DNA of 64,000 bases from Dipteris shenzhenensis (GCA_047967505.1 CM106539.1), one strand, 5' to 3'. Shown: positions 46,396-57,659, counted from the stretch's first letter. The notes: generated from the sequence alone by a model not told the origin. Translations and numbers: made by a program.

Positions 46396-47510
46396 GGTTT
46401 TATACATGCTGCAATGTAGTCATATTTTCAGGTTGTTTCCCAATGGTAGTAATTAGATGCTGAATACTCTCAGCTCGAAATGCTAGCAGATCATCTTCTG
46501 TATATGATTCCATTTTGACTGGTAACTCCAAATCAAAAATCTCTCTAAGAAACAACATGCAGTTGTAGGCAACTCTCCACCCATAGCTGTGTCCATCTTT
46601 TTGCTCCACTGGCAGATGTCTTTTGAATTCTACTTGATCTTGTTGCTCTGGGGTTGTTTTGACAGTAGATACTAGTCGATATGCAGCACTATCCATCATG
46701 ACATATTAAATATATTAATATGTCATGATCATAAGATACAAAATAAGGAAGTATCAAAAATATTAAGAGAATAATTACCTTGGGGAGTTGGCATGATAGC
46801 CTTCTATTGAATTCACAAACCATAAATGGTTGAGTTCAAGGTCCCAGAAGATCAGACTCTAATGTGAGCTACACGACCAGAATAAAAATGATTATTATTC
46901 TACACAAACTTGCCAAAGAAATAGTAAAAATAAGGTTAGAGTTGATACTGACACCTCATGATAAGGCATTAAGATGACTCGCACCCCATCTAAATTCAAA
47001 GGGCTTAACCAGGTACAAACATCTTCTATAGTCTTTTGAGGAGAGCTAAGAATAGAAGAAAGGAGAGCATCGAGCATGTAGACACGATGGTGCACTGCAC
47101 TAGGAAGTTGAGAAATAACTACACTGCACCAAGAAATAAACAAACATTAGCTCATAGAATTGATTTGCATTCTGCACTAGGAAACGGATATATAACTACA
47201 CTATGAATAAATAAACAAATGTTAGCTCATTGAAGTAGCAACAAATAAATAAACGTTACCTGAGAATGGCCAAGATAACATCGTCATTAACCTCTTTTAA
47301 AGGATTGGAGAGGATTGAAATCTCCTCTCTACCAAAGCTTAAATACTGAGGTTCTCGTTTCAAAATGATCCTAACTTCAAATGAGCTCTCCATTTTATCC
47401 AATGCAGCTAAATTTGATTTTTCAATCAAATTTAGAGGTGGTTGCATTGTTGAAGTAGAAGGGAGTGCCTCCGTATTGACTTCATCCATTTCTTCTCCCT
47501 CTATTGCCTA
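46396..47510 (-). pseudogene. Right Ulp1-like gene: protease domain a
   Basis: First protease-like domain, absent from the left copy. a1 (about 47,507-47,260): NLAALDKMESSFEVRIILK, FGREEISILS, with donor CAG|GTAACG. a2 (47,125-46,954): YMLDALLSSILSSPQKTIED, LDGVRVILMPYHE. a3 (46,870-46,787): SH, TAG, SLIFWDLELNHLWFVNS; the TAG at 46,859 replaces the Trp after the catalytic His. a4 (46,700-46,396): VEQKDGHSYGWRVAYNC, where the catalytic Cys is Tyr, followed by DDLLAFRAESIQHLITTIG. So this domain is inactivated twice. Its exon pattern is the same as in domains b and c, pointing to tandem duplication of a four-exon cassette. Confidence 0.6.
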
Positions 47511-47599
47511 TAAACAAATATGAGAGATTAGATTCATTATCTTTAAATTTAAATCTTATTTAAAAAATTGTATTTAATTGAGAAATAGAGAGTTCATAT

Positions 47600-48225
47600 C
47601 GCTAAGTATTGTCATAGTGGCCTTTTTTCATAACCCTGCGAGCCATAATTATCAAAGAAGGCATCATCATGTTTGTCTTCATCCACCAACCTCTCTGTGA
47701 ACAGGTTATGTAATTCCATCTTTTCATCATCATCAACTGGGACATTATGATCTTCAAGGTAATCATCCATGTCATCGGTGTCCTTGTGTCTATCTCTTTT
47801 TCATAGCCTGTGGTTAGATCTGCTTGAAGCTGGAAATAAGCCAGGAAATGCTTATTTTCAATAATATTTGTGGAGTTGCCTTTTCTTAGGAGATCCTCAA
47901 ATAAATATCCCATCCTGCACAAGGTGACCTCCCAACCTGCCGGTAGCAAATTCTCCATCATGGTAAGCAAGAGACTCCCACTTTTTGCAGGACTTCCATA
48001 GTTGTTTTTTTGATAATGTATGGACCTGGGAATATCTTGCTCTTCTAGAATCAATCTCAAATTATTTGAATTCCCTCTTATGTTCTTTTGTAAGGAGTGA
48101 TCAGGGTTGGGACTCCGCATACACAGAAAGAATGATTCAAGAGTTTGAATCGCTATGCCACATTCTCTCTTGCCTCTCTTTGCTGCATAAACACCACTAT
48201 AGATCTTCAAATCTGATGAATATGC
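47600..48225 (-). pseudogene. Right Ulp1-like gene: acidic middle exon
   Basis: Unrecognised sequence reading LKIYSGVYAAKRGKRECG, RSPNPDHSLQKNIRGN, then LLPAGWEVTLCRMGYLFED and LAYFQLQADLTTGYEKE. A frameshift near 47,800 precedes an acidic run (DTDDMDDYLEDHN, PVDDDEKMELHN, LVDEDKHDDAFFDN). It connects the N-terminal block to the protease domains. The left copy lost it in the 1.9-kb deletion. Confidence 0.5.
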
Positions 48226-50715
48226 TCACTCTAGAGTAACCTGCATGGCTTCTTTGTCTTTTTTATTAACAAAAATGACAATGTTGCAAATCGCCACTTT
48301 GCTAATGGTGGTATATACTATTCTATCAATGAAGTTATGGATATCATCGCTAGAAACTTCATTGATAAAGAATAGTTGTGGCTTATCCCATGCTGACTCA
48401 TTCTTGAAGAAGTCATCTTCTGAGCCTCCCCTGAAGTTCACAAGCTTTCCAGACTCTGCCGTAACCTCTACATTGAATTGAAAGCTTTGGTGCATATCTG
48501 TTGGCATCCTTATCTCGCTAATTAATCTTTCCACATATGCAACCACCTGTTGTGGGATTTCTTTTCTCATATAAGAGGTTACTATTTCCGACCCATCTTC
48601 ATCCTTTTTAATCCACCTGTTTGCCCATAGCTTTACCTTGGGTGTTGACAGAGAAGCTATATGCTTCACCACATTATAGTCAATGTTACAATGAGTAAGT
48701 GGAATTTGTTTCTCTGATAGCAAATACTTAATGGCACTATGCATTGCATCACGCCTCACCTGTACATTGATGCATTCTTCCATGCAGTGGTCTTTGTCTT
48801 TTTTTCCCTCCTTCTTATCCATTACCTTTGACTTGTTGGAGATAAACAAAGGAGCTTCATAGGTCAGTTGTCCACGCTCACAAGCAATGCACGTTTCAAG
48901 CATCTCATTGAACACTTCAACAGGATGAAATATGATAGAGGTGTAGTTGGCATATCTATCCCTCACCACCTTGAGGCTTGTCATACTTTCTTCTCGCTCT
49001 TGAGTTCCCCTAGGCATAACTGCACTCAAAGAAGTATAGAAGTTCGTGAGTGTGTCGGCGTTTGCTTTTGTGACCTTTCGCTTCAAATCAAGATTTGGAG
49101 AACCAAATGTTGTCCATATAGCCCTTGCCTTTAGTAAGACCTCTGATGTTGAGGATATCTTACGCTTTCCATGGACATAATGATTAAGTCTTTCGAACTC
49201 AATCAAATACTTGATCTCATGCTTGAATATATAGATTGTTGCAGGATAATAATGGAATGAACTTATCTTTGCAAATTGTTCTGGAGTGAGTCTTTTGCCC
49301 TCCTTTGCTTCCCTTGTGATCTGATTACAAGCATAAGCCCAATGTTGACCATCAATGGGCTGGAATCTGCAATGAAGGAGGAATTCCTTCTTTACTTCCT
49401 TTAGCATATTCTCACCTTATGCCTCTTCGCCTTGTTCATGTGGAATATTTTTAAGAGTGTCTTTAAAAAATTGACTGAAGGTTTCCTCGAAATGTGTAGG
49501 CCCTGTAAATGTTATTTGATCCAGAAAACTATTTTTGGTTGGACAAAACATTATTGGGTGCAAGACCACATTGCTTGCCACAGGTTTCTTACCATCTCTC
49601 AAAGCCTCGTATATTTGCATTGCATAGAATATATCAAGGCTTCGGCTATTAGTAAAGAGAGCTGCAGCTTCCACATCTTTGGCATTCACAAACCACATCC
49701 TTTGACCCCAGATATATCCCACATCATCATCTGTAACTGCTTCATTAAGATGCAGATTAAGATTTTTGATTGATGTGAGTTCATCCTGATCATCTTCAGC
49801 CTCGGGTTCTGAGTCTTCTTCATCTTTCTCTTTTTTTGACCGTTTTTCATCCACATTATCTTTCTCTACAGTGGGACGATGTCTTTTTTTACTGCTTGGA
49901 ACCATGGCTCTTACAGTAATTGCCTTTTGCATTTCACGTCGTGCTTTGCTAGCAAGAGCTTCTAGCATAACTGTAGTGGATCGACCTTGATCTTCTTCAA
50001 TTTTTTTTAATTCCCATGCACTCAAGGCTTGTTTTTCATCATCCTTAGTTACATCCACCATTTCTGGCTCTAGAAGTTTGCGCTCATGTTCTACAGGTTT
50101 GTGACAGTGTGCCTATTCTTCTTGTCCCTACATCGAAGTCTCAGCTTTTTGATCTCCTTCATGTGAAGATCCTTGAATATGAGGAGCATATTCTGCATCC
50201 TGAAAGTATTCAAACATTATCTTTGCATGCATCCTTTTTGCCACCACACTAGGAAATTGCTCCCAAGTATATGAAAGAGTCTCCAATGCACTTTCCAGCT
50301 CTGGAAACTTTGATGGTTGAGGAGGAGGCATCACAAAGGTCTTTGAGTCTCTCCTTGACACAATAAAATGAATACTGCCAACTTCAGGATCTGAACTCTT
50401 TGTAAAAATATCCACAAAGGTGTCTTTTCGCTCTAATATTATGCCTACCACAAGGCTTGAAGTCATGTCTTTTTTGAAGAAAGTAGCATCCCATGGATCT
50501 TCAACACCATTGAACTCCCTTTTTGACATAAGTAGAAAGAGTCTCTTTTCCTTTTGATGAAGAAACCAAGCTCTTCTGCCCATGTGATATCGAGTCCACC
50601 TACAAAAGCCATTGGGGCTATATTCCTTTCATTTGAAATTCAGAGTGACATCAGAAACCCATTCTCTGATCTCAGAGTCATTTAGGATAGCCATCACATT
50701 AGCTGATTGCTCCAT
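48226..50715 (-). pseudogene. Right Ulp1-like gene: N-terminal region
   Basis: Unrecognised, more than 800 codons in a single frame on the minus strand. The start ATG at 50,715 (MEQSANVMAILNDSEIREW) is chosen because the same frame continues through a TGA at 50,629 into MGRRAWFLHQKEKRLFLL and on. In-frame stops: TGA 50,629, TAG 50,128, TAG 50,113, TAA 49,417; the left copy has CAG, CAG and CAA at the last three. Visible parts: compact N-terminal domain (~180 residues), a Lys/Arg/Glu-rich and acidic linker with a nuclear-localisation-like SSKKRHRP (49,880), and a long C-terminal part (KEFLLHCRFQP, YYPATIYIFKHEIKYL, CIACERGQLTYEAP, KLWANRWIKKDEDG). 31 codons present in the left copy are deleted near 48,815. 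It ends at a splice-like GCAG|GTTACT near 48,234. Confidence 0.65.
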
Positions 50716-50749
50716 AATCCTACAAGAAAAGATAATGAAGAATTTAGAT

Positions 50750-51850
50750 ACATACAAGTAAAGTACAATATACAACCCTTGATACAATAAATGTGGGAAA
50801 TAGCCCAAAAGGCTTTACAAGGCTTCATATGGCAATAAATGTGGGAAATAGCCTAAAAGGCTTTACAAGGCTTAAATATTTGTACAAATGTAAAAAAATT
50901 AGCCAATAAAGCTTTACAAGTAATATAAAATGTCGTCTAGTGATAAAGCTTCAATCTTCGTGAAGACATGTAATCTGTCCATCCATTGATTTGCCCTCTA
51001 GTCATAAAGCTTCAATCTTCGTGATGACATGTAATCTATCCATCCATTGATATCTGTGCACTGATACCCAACTGATGCAATCTATCCACTAAAAACTGTT
51101 CCACTGATATACAGTTATGTAGCCCACATGATATCCACTTATGCATCCCATTGATACTCATTAAATAGTGAATGGTCGGGATGGTCGGGTTTATTACAAG
51201 GCGCTTCATATGACAATAAATGTAAAAAATAGCATAGAAGGCTTTACAAGGGTTTTTATGACAATAAAGGAGCTTAAATATTTATACAAATGCAATAAAA
51301 ATAACCAATAATCATCAAGCTCCAATATGTCCCATGACATGTAATCTGTCCTCTGATATATGTAATCTGTCCACTGATATCTGCTCATGTAATCTGCCCA
51401 CTGATAAACTTCTTGGTAAATGGTAAAAGGTCTTATTTAATAGCATGTTATGAGTGTTAAACCGCATGTGAGTGAAGGGACTGACAACGATTAGGAACTA
51501 GTTAGAAAAATTTGAGCATAGCTTCGATTGGCAACTTGGAGAATTGTCTCTCCTCTAAGGCAATCTAATCTATGCTAAACTATGCTAAACCAACTGTCGA
51601 AGCGAAGAAAAGCAATAAATAATTTCTTTTTCTGTGTTCATTTTAATGTGCTGGGGTTTAAGAGGCTTAAATATGCAAAAGAAGGGGTTGTGATGTAGAG
51701 GCTAAACCTGCATGTGAGATAAATGAAGAACAAGTATCTAAAGAAAAGTTAACATTTTTCAATTTAAAAGATGAATATATATAAAAATATTATCTCACCT
51801 TCAAAACAAACCATAAATTCACTCTTTTATAATTTTTTAAAAGTATAATA
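50750..51850. repeat. 5' flank of right gene with short direct repeats
   Basis: AATGTGGGAAATAGCC...AAGGCTTTACAAGG is repeated at 50,790 and 50,840 and in degraded form near 51,220. A ~62-bp block (AAGCTTCAATCTTCGTGA, ACATGTAATCTGTCCATCC) is repeated at 50,945 and 51,007 and in part to 51,400. No coding sequence or clear promoter motif is seen. Confidence 0.6.
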
Positions 51851-51884
51851 TAAAACATGTAAATATATAAAACTCTCTTTACTT

Positions 51885-53515
51885 TCTCTCTCTCTCTCTC
51901 TCTCTCGACTCCTAAATCTCTCTGTAGCCATAGTCAAGACACCTCATTCTCTCTCTTAATCTCTCTCTCTCTCTCTCTCTGACAACTCTTAAGTATTTTC
52001 CTCTCTATCCTCATCCCACTTATTCTCTCTCTCCCTCTCCCTCCCTCTAGCACAGAAGTTTCATTCCTCCCTCTCTCTCCCTCTCTCTCCCTCTCTCTCT
52101 CTCTCTCTCTCGCTCTCTCTCTCTCTCTCCCTCTCTCTCTTTCTCTCTCCCTAAGTCTCCCTCTTCTCTTCTCTCTCTCTCTCTCTTTCCCTCTCTCCTC
52201 TCGCCACGTTTCATTCTCATAAACATCTCTCTCTCTCCCTCTCTCTCCCTCTCTCTCTCTCCCTCTCTCTCTTTCCCTCTCTCCCTCTTTCTCTCTCTCC
52301 CTCTCTCTCTTTCTCTCTCTCTCTCCCTCTCTCTCCCTACTCTCTCCCTCCCTCAAGCAACCACGGCCCCCAGGAGACCCTCTTCTCTCTCTTAATCTCT
52401 CTCCCCCTCTCTCCTCTCTCTTTCTTTCCCTCCCTACTCTTCTCTCTCATTTAAGGAGCCCCTCTTCTCTCTGTGAATCTCTCTCTCTCTCTCCCTCTCT
52501 CCCTCTCTCTTGGCGGCCACAGTCGCCAAGAGCCCCTCTTCTCTCTCTTAATTTCTCTCTTTCTCTCTCTCCTCTCTCTTCTCTCTTTCTCTCCCTCCCT
52601 ATTCTCTCATTTCTCAAATTTACAAACTCAAATATAAATAAAAAACTAATTAAAATAGAACTCAAAAACTCAAATAAGAAACTAATTTAATCCCTCTCTC
52701 TCCCTCTCTCTCTTTCTCTCTCTCTTTCTCTCTATCTTTCCCTCTCTCTCTCTTTCTCTCTCTCTCTCTTTCTCTCTCTCCCTCTCTCTCTCTTTCTCTC
52801 TCTCCCTCTCTCTCTCTTTCTCTCTCTCTCCCTACTCTCTCCCTCCCTCAAAGTAGCCACGGCCCCCAAGAGACTCTCTTCTCTCTCTTAATCTCTCTCC
52901 CCCTCTCTCCTCTCTCTTTCTTTCCCTCCCTACTCTTCTCTCTCATTTAAGGAGCCCCTCTTCTCTCTAGCCGCCAAGAGCCCTCTTCTCTCTCTTAATT
53001 TCTCTCTTTCTCTCTCTCCTCTCTCTTCTCTCTTTCTCTCCCTACCTATTCTCTCATTTCTCAAATTTACAAACTCAAATATAAATAAAAAACTAATTAA
53101 AATAGAACTCAAAAACTCAAATAAGAAACTAATTTAATCCCTCTCTCTCCCTCTCTCTCTTTCTCTCTCTCTCCCTCTCTCTCTTTCCCTCTCTCTCTCT
53201 TTCCCTCTCTCTCTCTTTCTCTCTCTCCCTCTCTCTCTCTCTTTCTCTCTCTCTCCCTACTCTCTCCCTCCCTCAAAGCAGCCACAGCCCCCAAGAGACT
53301 CTCTTCTCTCTCTTAATCTCTCTCCCCCTCTCTCCTCTCTCTTTCTTTCCCTCCCTACTCTTCTCTCTCATTTAAGGAGCCCCTCTTCTCTCTGTGAATC
53401 TCTCTCTCTCTCTCCCTCTCTCCCTCTCCTCTCTCATTTAAGGAGCCCCTCTTATCTCTCTTAATTTCTCTCTTTCTCTTTCTCCTCTCTCCTCTCTCTT
53501 TCTCTCCCTCCCTAT
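51885..53515 (+). repeat. CT-rich microsatellite in ~450-bp units
   Basis: Long (CT)n, CCCTCTCT and CTTT runs. Superimposed is a larger repeat: ATTCTCTCATTTCTCAAATT at 52,601, 53,048 and 53,513 (intervals 447 and 465), each followed by an identical A/T-rich block with ACTCAAATATAAATAAAAAAC. CATTTAAGGAGCCCCTCTT also recurs. Arg/Glu-rich minus-strand ORFs are artefacts of this composition. Confidence 0.9.
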
Positions 53516-54240
53516 TCTCTCATTTCTCAAATTTACAAACTCAAATATAAATAAAAAACTAATTAAAATAGAACTCAAAAACTCAAATAAGAAACTAATT
53601 TAAAAAGAATTGTAATGCCTTCTAAAAGACCACCCTTCTCAAAAACTTTAAGAATAAACTAATTGAAAAAGAATTATAAGTAAAGAAAAAGAATTACAAG
53701 ACGAATTTTAAGAAATAGAACTCAAAAACTTTAACAAGAAACTAATTGAAAAAGAATTGTAAGTAAAGAAAAAGAATTACAAGATGAATGAAAAAGAATG
53801 CAAGTACCTAGAAAAAGTGAAAAAAGTAAGGCTCCGCTTATCTGGAAAAAGTGGAAAAAGTAAGGCTCCGCTTATCCTTTCTCTTCCGCTCTTGGTTGCT
53901 TCAATGAAATGAGGAGAGAGTTAAAATGAATGAATGGAAAGAAAAGTATATATAAGAAAAACTAGCCCACTCCTCCTACGCATAAATTTGAATTTTCAAA
54001 AAAGAGAGGGAAATTTGAATTCATTATAAATTTGAATTCAAATTTGTGTTCAACATTCATCCTATACTTTCTTCTCGTACGTTCCTTTTGAATTCAAATT
54101 TGTGTTCAACATTCTTCTTGATACTTTCTTTAACATTCTTCTCGATACTTTCTTCTCGTAAGTCCTTTTCATTCTTCTCGTAAGTCCTTTTCATTCTTCT
54201 CATAAGTCAAATCTTATTTGTCGCTCTTGCTCGTGATAGT
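53516..54240. repeat. A/T-rich spacer with short repeats and TATA module
   Basis: Repeats of AAGAAACTAATTGAAAAAGAATTGTAAG and AATTCAAATTTGTGTTCAAC. GCAAGTACCTAGAAAAAGT, AATGAAATGAGG.GAGA and TATATATAAGAAAAA (53,945-53,960) form a module that recurs at 56,694-56,838. Non-coding. Confidence 0.65.
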
Positions 54241-56620
54241 AAGTCAAATCCTCCTCTCCCCTCTCTCTCCTTCTGCTCCCTCCTCTCCTCTCCCTCTCTC
54301 TCTCCTATCTCTCCTTCCTCTCCCCTCCCTCCCTCCCTCCATCCCTCGACCCTGCCCTCCCCCCTTTCCCTCCCCTCCCTTCCCCTTCCCTCCCCTCCCT
54401 CTGCTGCCAAAACTCCTCTCTCCCTCGACCCCCGCCCTCCCCTCCCCTCCCTTCCCCTCCCTCCCTCCCTCCCTCCCTCCCTCCGCCGCCAAAACCCCCC
54501 CGTCGACCCCTCCCCTCCCGCTCCCCCCCTCCCCTTCCCCCTCTCCTGTCCCTGTCCGACCCCCTTTCCCCCGACCCCATCCCAACCCCTTAACCCTCCA
54601 CACCCCCTTCCCCCCTTCCCCAGGGTTGGCAGCCGTGGCTGCTAGCCCTCCCCCCTACCCCCTTTCAACCCTCCCCCCCTTTTCCCCACCCCCCCTTCGC
54701 GACCCCCCATCCCTCCCCCCCTCTTCCGCACCCCCCCTTCCCCCCACGGCCGCCAACCCTCCCCTCCTCTCAACCCCTCCCACCCCCTTCCCCCCCTCTC
54801 AGCCTTCCCCCCCCCTCCTTTGCGACCCCCCCAGCCCTCCCCCCCTTTCCCACCCCCCCTTCCCTTGGGTTGCGCGCTGCCAGCCCCCCCCTCCTCTCAA
54901 CCCCTCCCACCCCCTTCACCCCTCCCACCCCCTTCCCCCCCACCCAACCCCCTCCCCAGGCTGGTGGCCGCAGCCGCCAGCCCCCCCCTCTCAGCCCTCC
55001 CCCCCTCTTCCCCACCCCCCTTCGTGACCCCCCAGCCCTCCCCCCCTCTTTCCCCCCGGGCTGGCAGCCGCGGCTGCCTGCCCCCCCTCCTCTCAACCCC
55101 TCCCACCCCCTTCCTGCCCTCTCAGCCCTCCCCCCCCTTCACGACCCCCCCAGCCCTCCCCCCCTCTTCCCCACCCCCCCTTCCCCCGGGCTGGCGCCCC
55201 CCCCCTCCTCTCAACCCGTCCCACCCACTTCCCCCCCTCTCAGCCCTCCCCCCCCCCTTCGCGACCCCCCCAGCCCTCCCCCCCTTCCCCCGGGCTGGCG
55301 GCCGTGGCTGCCAGCCCCCCCCTCCTCTCAACCCCTCCCACCCCCTTCACCCCTCCCACCCCCTTCCCCCCCACCCAACCCCCTCCCCGGGCTCGTGGCC
55401 GTCAGCCCCCCCCCTCTCAGCCCTCCCCCCCTCTTCCCCACCCCCCCTTCGCGACCCCCGAGCCCCCTAGCGCTGCCCCCCTTTCCCCACACCCCCCCTT
55501 CCCCCGGGCTGGCGGCCGCGGTTGCCAGCCCCCCCTCCTCTCAACCCCTCCGACCCCCTTCCCGCCCTCTTAGCCCTCCCCCCCCCTTTGTGACCCCCCC
55601 AGCCCTCCCCCCCTCTTCCCCACCCCCCCTTCCCCCAGGCTGGCGGTTGCGGCCGCCAGCCCCCCTCCTCTCAACCCCTCCCACCCCCTTCCCCCCCTCT
55701 CAACCCTCCCCCCCCCCTTCATGACCCCCCCAGCCCTCCCCCCGCTTTCCCACCCCCCCTTCCCCTGGGCTGGCAGCCGCGGCCGCCAGCCCCCCCTCCT
55801 CTAAACCCCTCCCACCCCCTTCCCCCCCACCCAACCCCCTCCCCACCCCCGAGCTGGCGGCCGCGGCTGCCATCCCCCCCCTCTCAGCCCCTCCCATGCC
55901 CTTCACCCCTCCCACCCAACCCCCTCCCCGCCCCCGAGCCCCCCCCTCTTAGCCCCTCCCACCCCCTTCCCCCCCACCCACCCCCCTCCCCGCCCCCGAG
56001 CTGGCGGCCACGGCCGCCAGCCCCCCCCCTCTCAGTCCCTCCCACCCCCTTCACCCCTCCCACCCAAGCCCCTCCCCGTCCCCGAGCTGGCGGCCGCGGC
56101 CGCCAGCCCCTCCCACCCCCTTCACCCCCACCCACCCCCCTCCCCGCCCCCGAGCTGGCGGCCGCGGCCGCCAGCCGCCCCCCCTCTCAGCCCTCCACCC
56201 CCTTCCCTCCCACCCCCTTCACCCCTCCCACCCAACCCCCTCCCCGCCCCCGAGCTAGCAGCCGCGGCCGCCAGCCCCCCCCTCGCAGCCCCTCCCACCC
56301 AAACCCCTCCCCGCCCCCGACTTGGTGGCTGCGGCCGCCAGCCGCCCCCCCTCTCAGCCCTCCACCCCCTTCCCTCCCACCCACCCCCCTCCCCGCCCCC
56401 GCTAGCACCGCCAGCCCCTCCCACCCCCTTTCCTCTCCCCCCCCTTCCCCCCTCCAGGCCGCCAGCCCCCCCTTCCCCCTCCCCCCTTCCCCCCTCCATG
56501 GGAGACCCAGTCCCCCCCTTCCCCCCCCCTCCCTCCTCCTTTCCTCCCTCTACTCAGCCCCACCCTCTCCCTCCCTTCCTTCCCTCCAGTCCCTCCATCC
56601 TCTTCTTCTCCTCCCCTGAA
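54241..56620 (+). repeat. C-rich minisatellite, ~100-130-bp units
   Basis: About 2.4 kb of extreme strand asymmetry: C-runs of 4-8 on plus, G-runs on minus. Recurring blocks are CTCCTCTCAACCCCTCCCAC, CTTCGCGACCCCCCAGCC and GGGCTGGCGGCCGCGGC. The last recurs roughly every 100-130 bp from 54,620 to 56,400 and in places forms a perfect 20-bp palindrome, CTGGCGGCCGCGGCCGCCAG (56,086 and 56,155). The first part (54,241-54,600) is simpler CCCTCC/CTCCCT repeat. Long Pro/Ser and Gly/Arg ORFs on both strands are artefacts. A fragment of the same repeat in the other orientation is at 9,534. Confidence 0.95.
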
Positions 56621-56639
56621 CCTTTCTCTCTCTAGTTTC

Positions 56640-56860
56640 TCTCTCTTCAAAATTTAAAAAAAAATCTAGAAAAAAAAGTAATCAAAAAAATTTGCAAGTA
56701 CCTAGAAAAAGTTTGTAAGTTTGCTCTTTCTTGCTTTCTTGCTCTTCCTTCTTGCTCTCTTGATCGTCCTTGCTTTCTTGCTTCAGTGAATGAAATGAGG
56801 GGAGAATGAATGAAGAAGGAAGACTATATATAAGAAAAATTAGGTTTTTCTCCTCCTCTC
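56640..56860 (+). promoter_or_regulatory. Second copy of TATA module (possible promoter)
   Basis: GCAAGTACCTAGAAAAAGT, AATGAAATGAGGGGAGAATGAATGAA and TATATATAAGAAAAA recur from 53.78-53.96 kb in the same order. The TATA sequence (56,825-56,834) could act as a core promoter directed right. No transcript start or coding region follows, so the regulatory reading is speculative; a duplicated element end is equally possible. Confidence 0.3.
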
Positions 56861-56861
56861 C

Positions 56862-57420
56862 TATTGGCTTTCCATTCCTCCCCTCTCTCCTATTGGCTTT
56901 TCATTTATCCCCTCTCCCATTGGCTCCCATTACTCCCCCTCTCCCATTGGACCCCCATCCCTCATCCCAATCTTCCATTAGCCCTCCCCCCATCCATCCA
57001 TTTCTTCTTCCTCCCCATTGCCACCACTCCCATCCCACATTTCCACCACGTCCCATACTCCTCCCATTTCCCAAAATCCCATATTTCCCCATCTCACCCT
57101 CCTCTTTTTCATCCCCTATTAACTCCCTCACTCATTTCACTCCCTTATTATCCTACTCCCCTATTACCTTCCCCTCTCCCATTCCATTCTTCCCTCCCCA
57201 CTCTCACTTCCACTTCCCATTACTCACTTGCCATTTGAAAACTATTAATATATTATTATACTATTTTTTATACTTATTATCATACACTCTTATTACTTCC
57301 CTCTCCCATTCCACTCTTCCCTCCTCATTCCCACTTCCACTTCCCATTACTCACTTGCTATACACATTTGCAAACTATTAAATTATTATTATATGATTTT
57401 TTATACTATTTGCAAACTTA
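56862..57420 (+). repeat. Degenerate ~25-bp repeats with ATTGG, then ~125-bp duplication
   Basis: CTCTCCCATTGGC-type units recur four times at about 25-bp spacing (ATTGG near 56,871, 56,892, 56,918, 56,945). Further on, CACTTCCCATTACTCACTTG is repeated at about 57,211 and 57,338. The strand composition gives a spurious 191-codon ORF from 56,806. Confidence 0.65.
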
Positions 57421-57659
57421 CATATGGGCAAAATCACAGGTGTCAAAGCGATCCTATTGCGGTGATCCTATTGTGGTCATACAACAACTGTGCTTTTATT
57501 CAAGGGCATATTTATCCTCATCAACAAGCTTATTTACTCAAGGTATGAAGTGCATAATTTGTGCACTAGGTGTCTACTTTGTATCAAAATTGTTTGCCAC
57601 AAACACACACATATACACATACCGAGAATTTTCTAATATTATCACATCTACATTTCTCC
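57421..57659. other. Unique spacer before right satellite
   Basis: About 240 bp without repeats or coding signals that I can identify. It lies between the A/T-rich repeats and the first recognisable satellite monomer. Confidence 0.5.

Noticed and set aside
51934-53294. Arg/Glu-rich minus-strand ORFs resembling splicing-factor RE domains
   Set aside because: They are direct translations of the CT microsatellite.
54218-55724. Overlapping Pro-rich ORFs of 216-284 codons and antisense Gly/Arg ORFs
   Set aside because: Three frames are open at once in a C-rich minisatellite. This is compositional, not coding.
56806-57381. 191-codon Pro/Ser/Leu/Phe ORF
   Set aside because: Spans CT-rich short repeats and an A/T-rich stretch with changing composition. 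No domain, and it begins inside the repeated TATA module.
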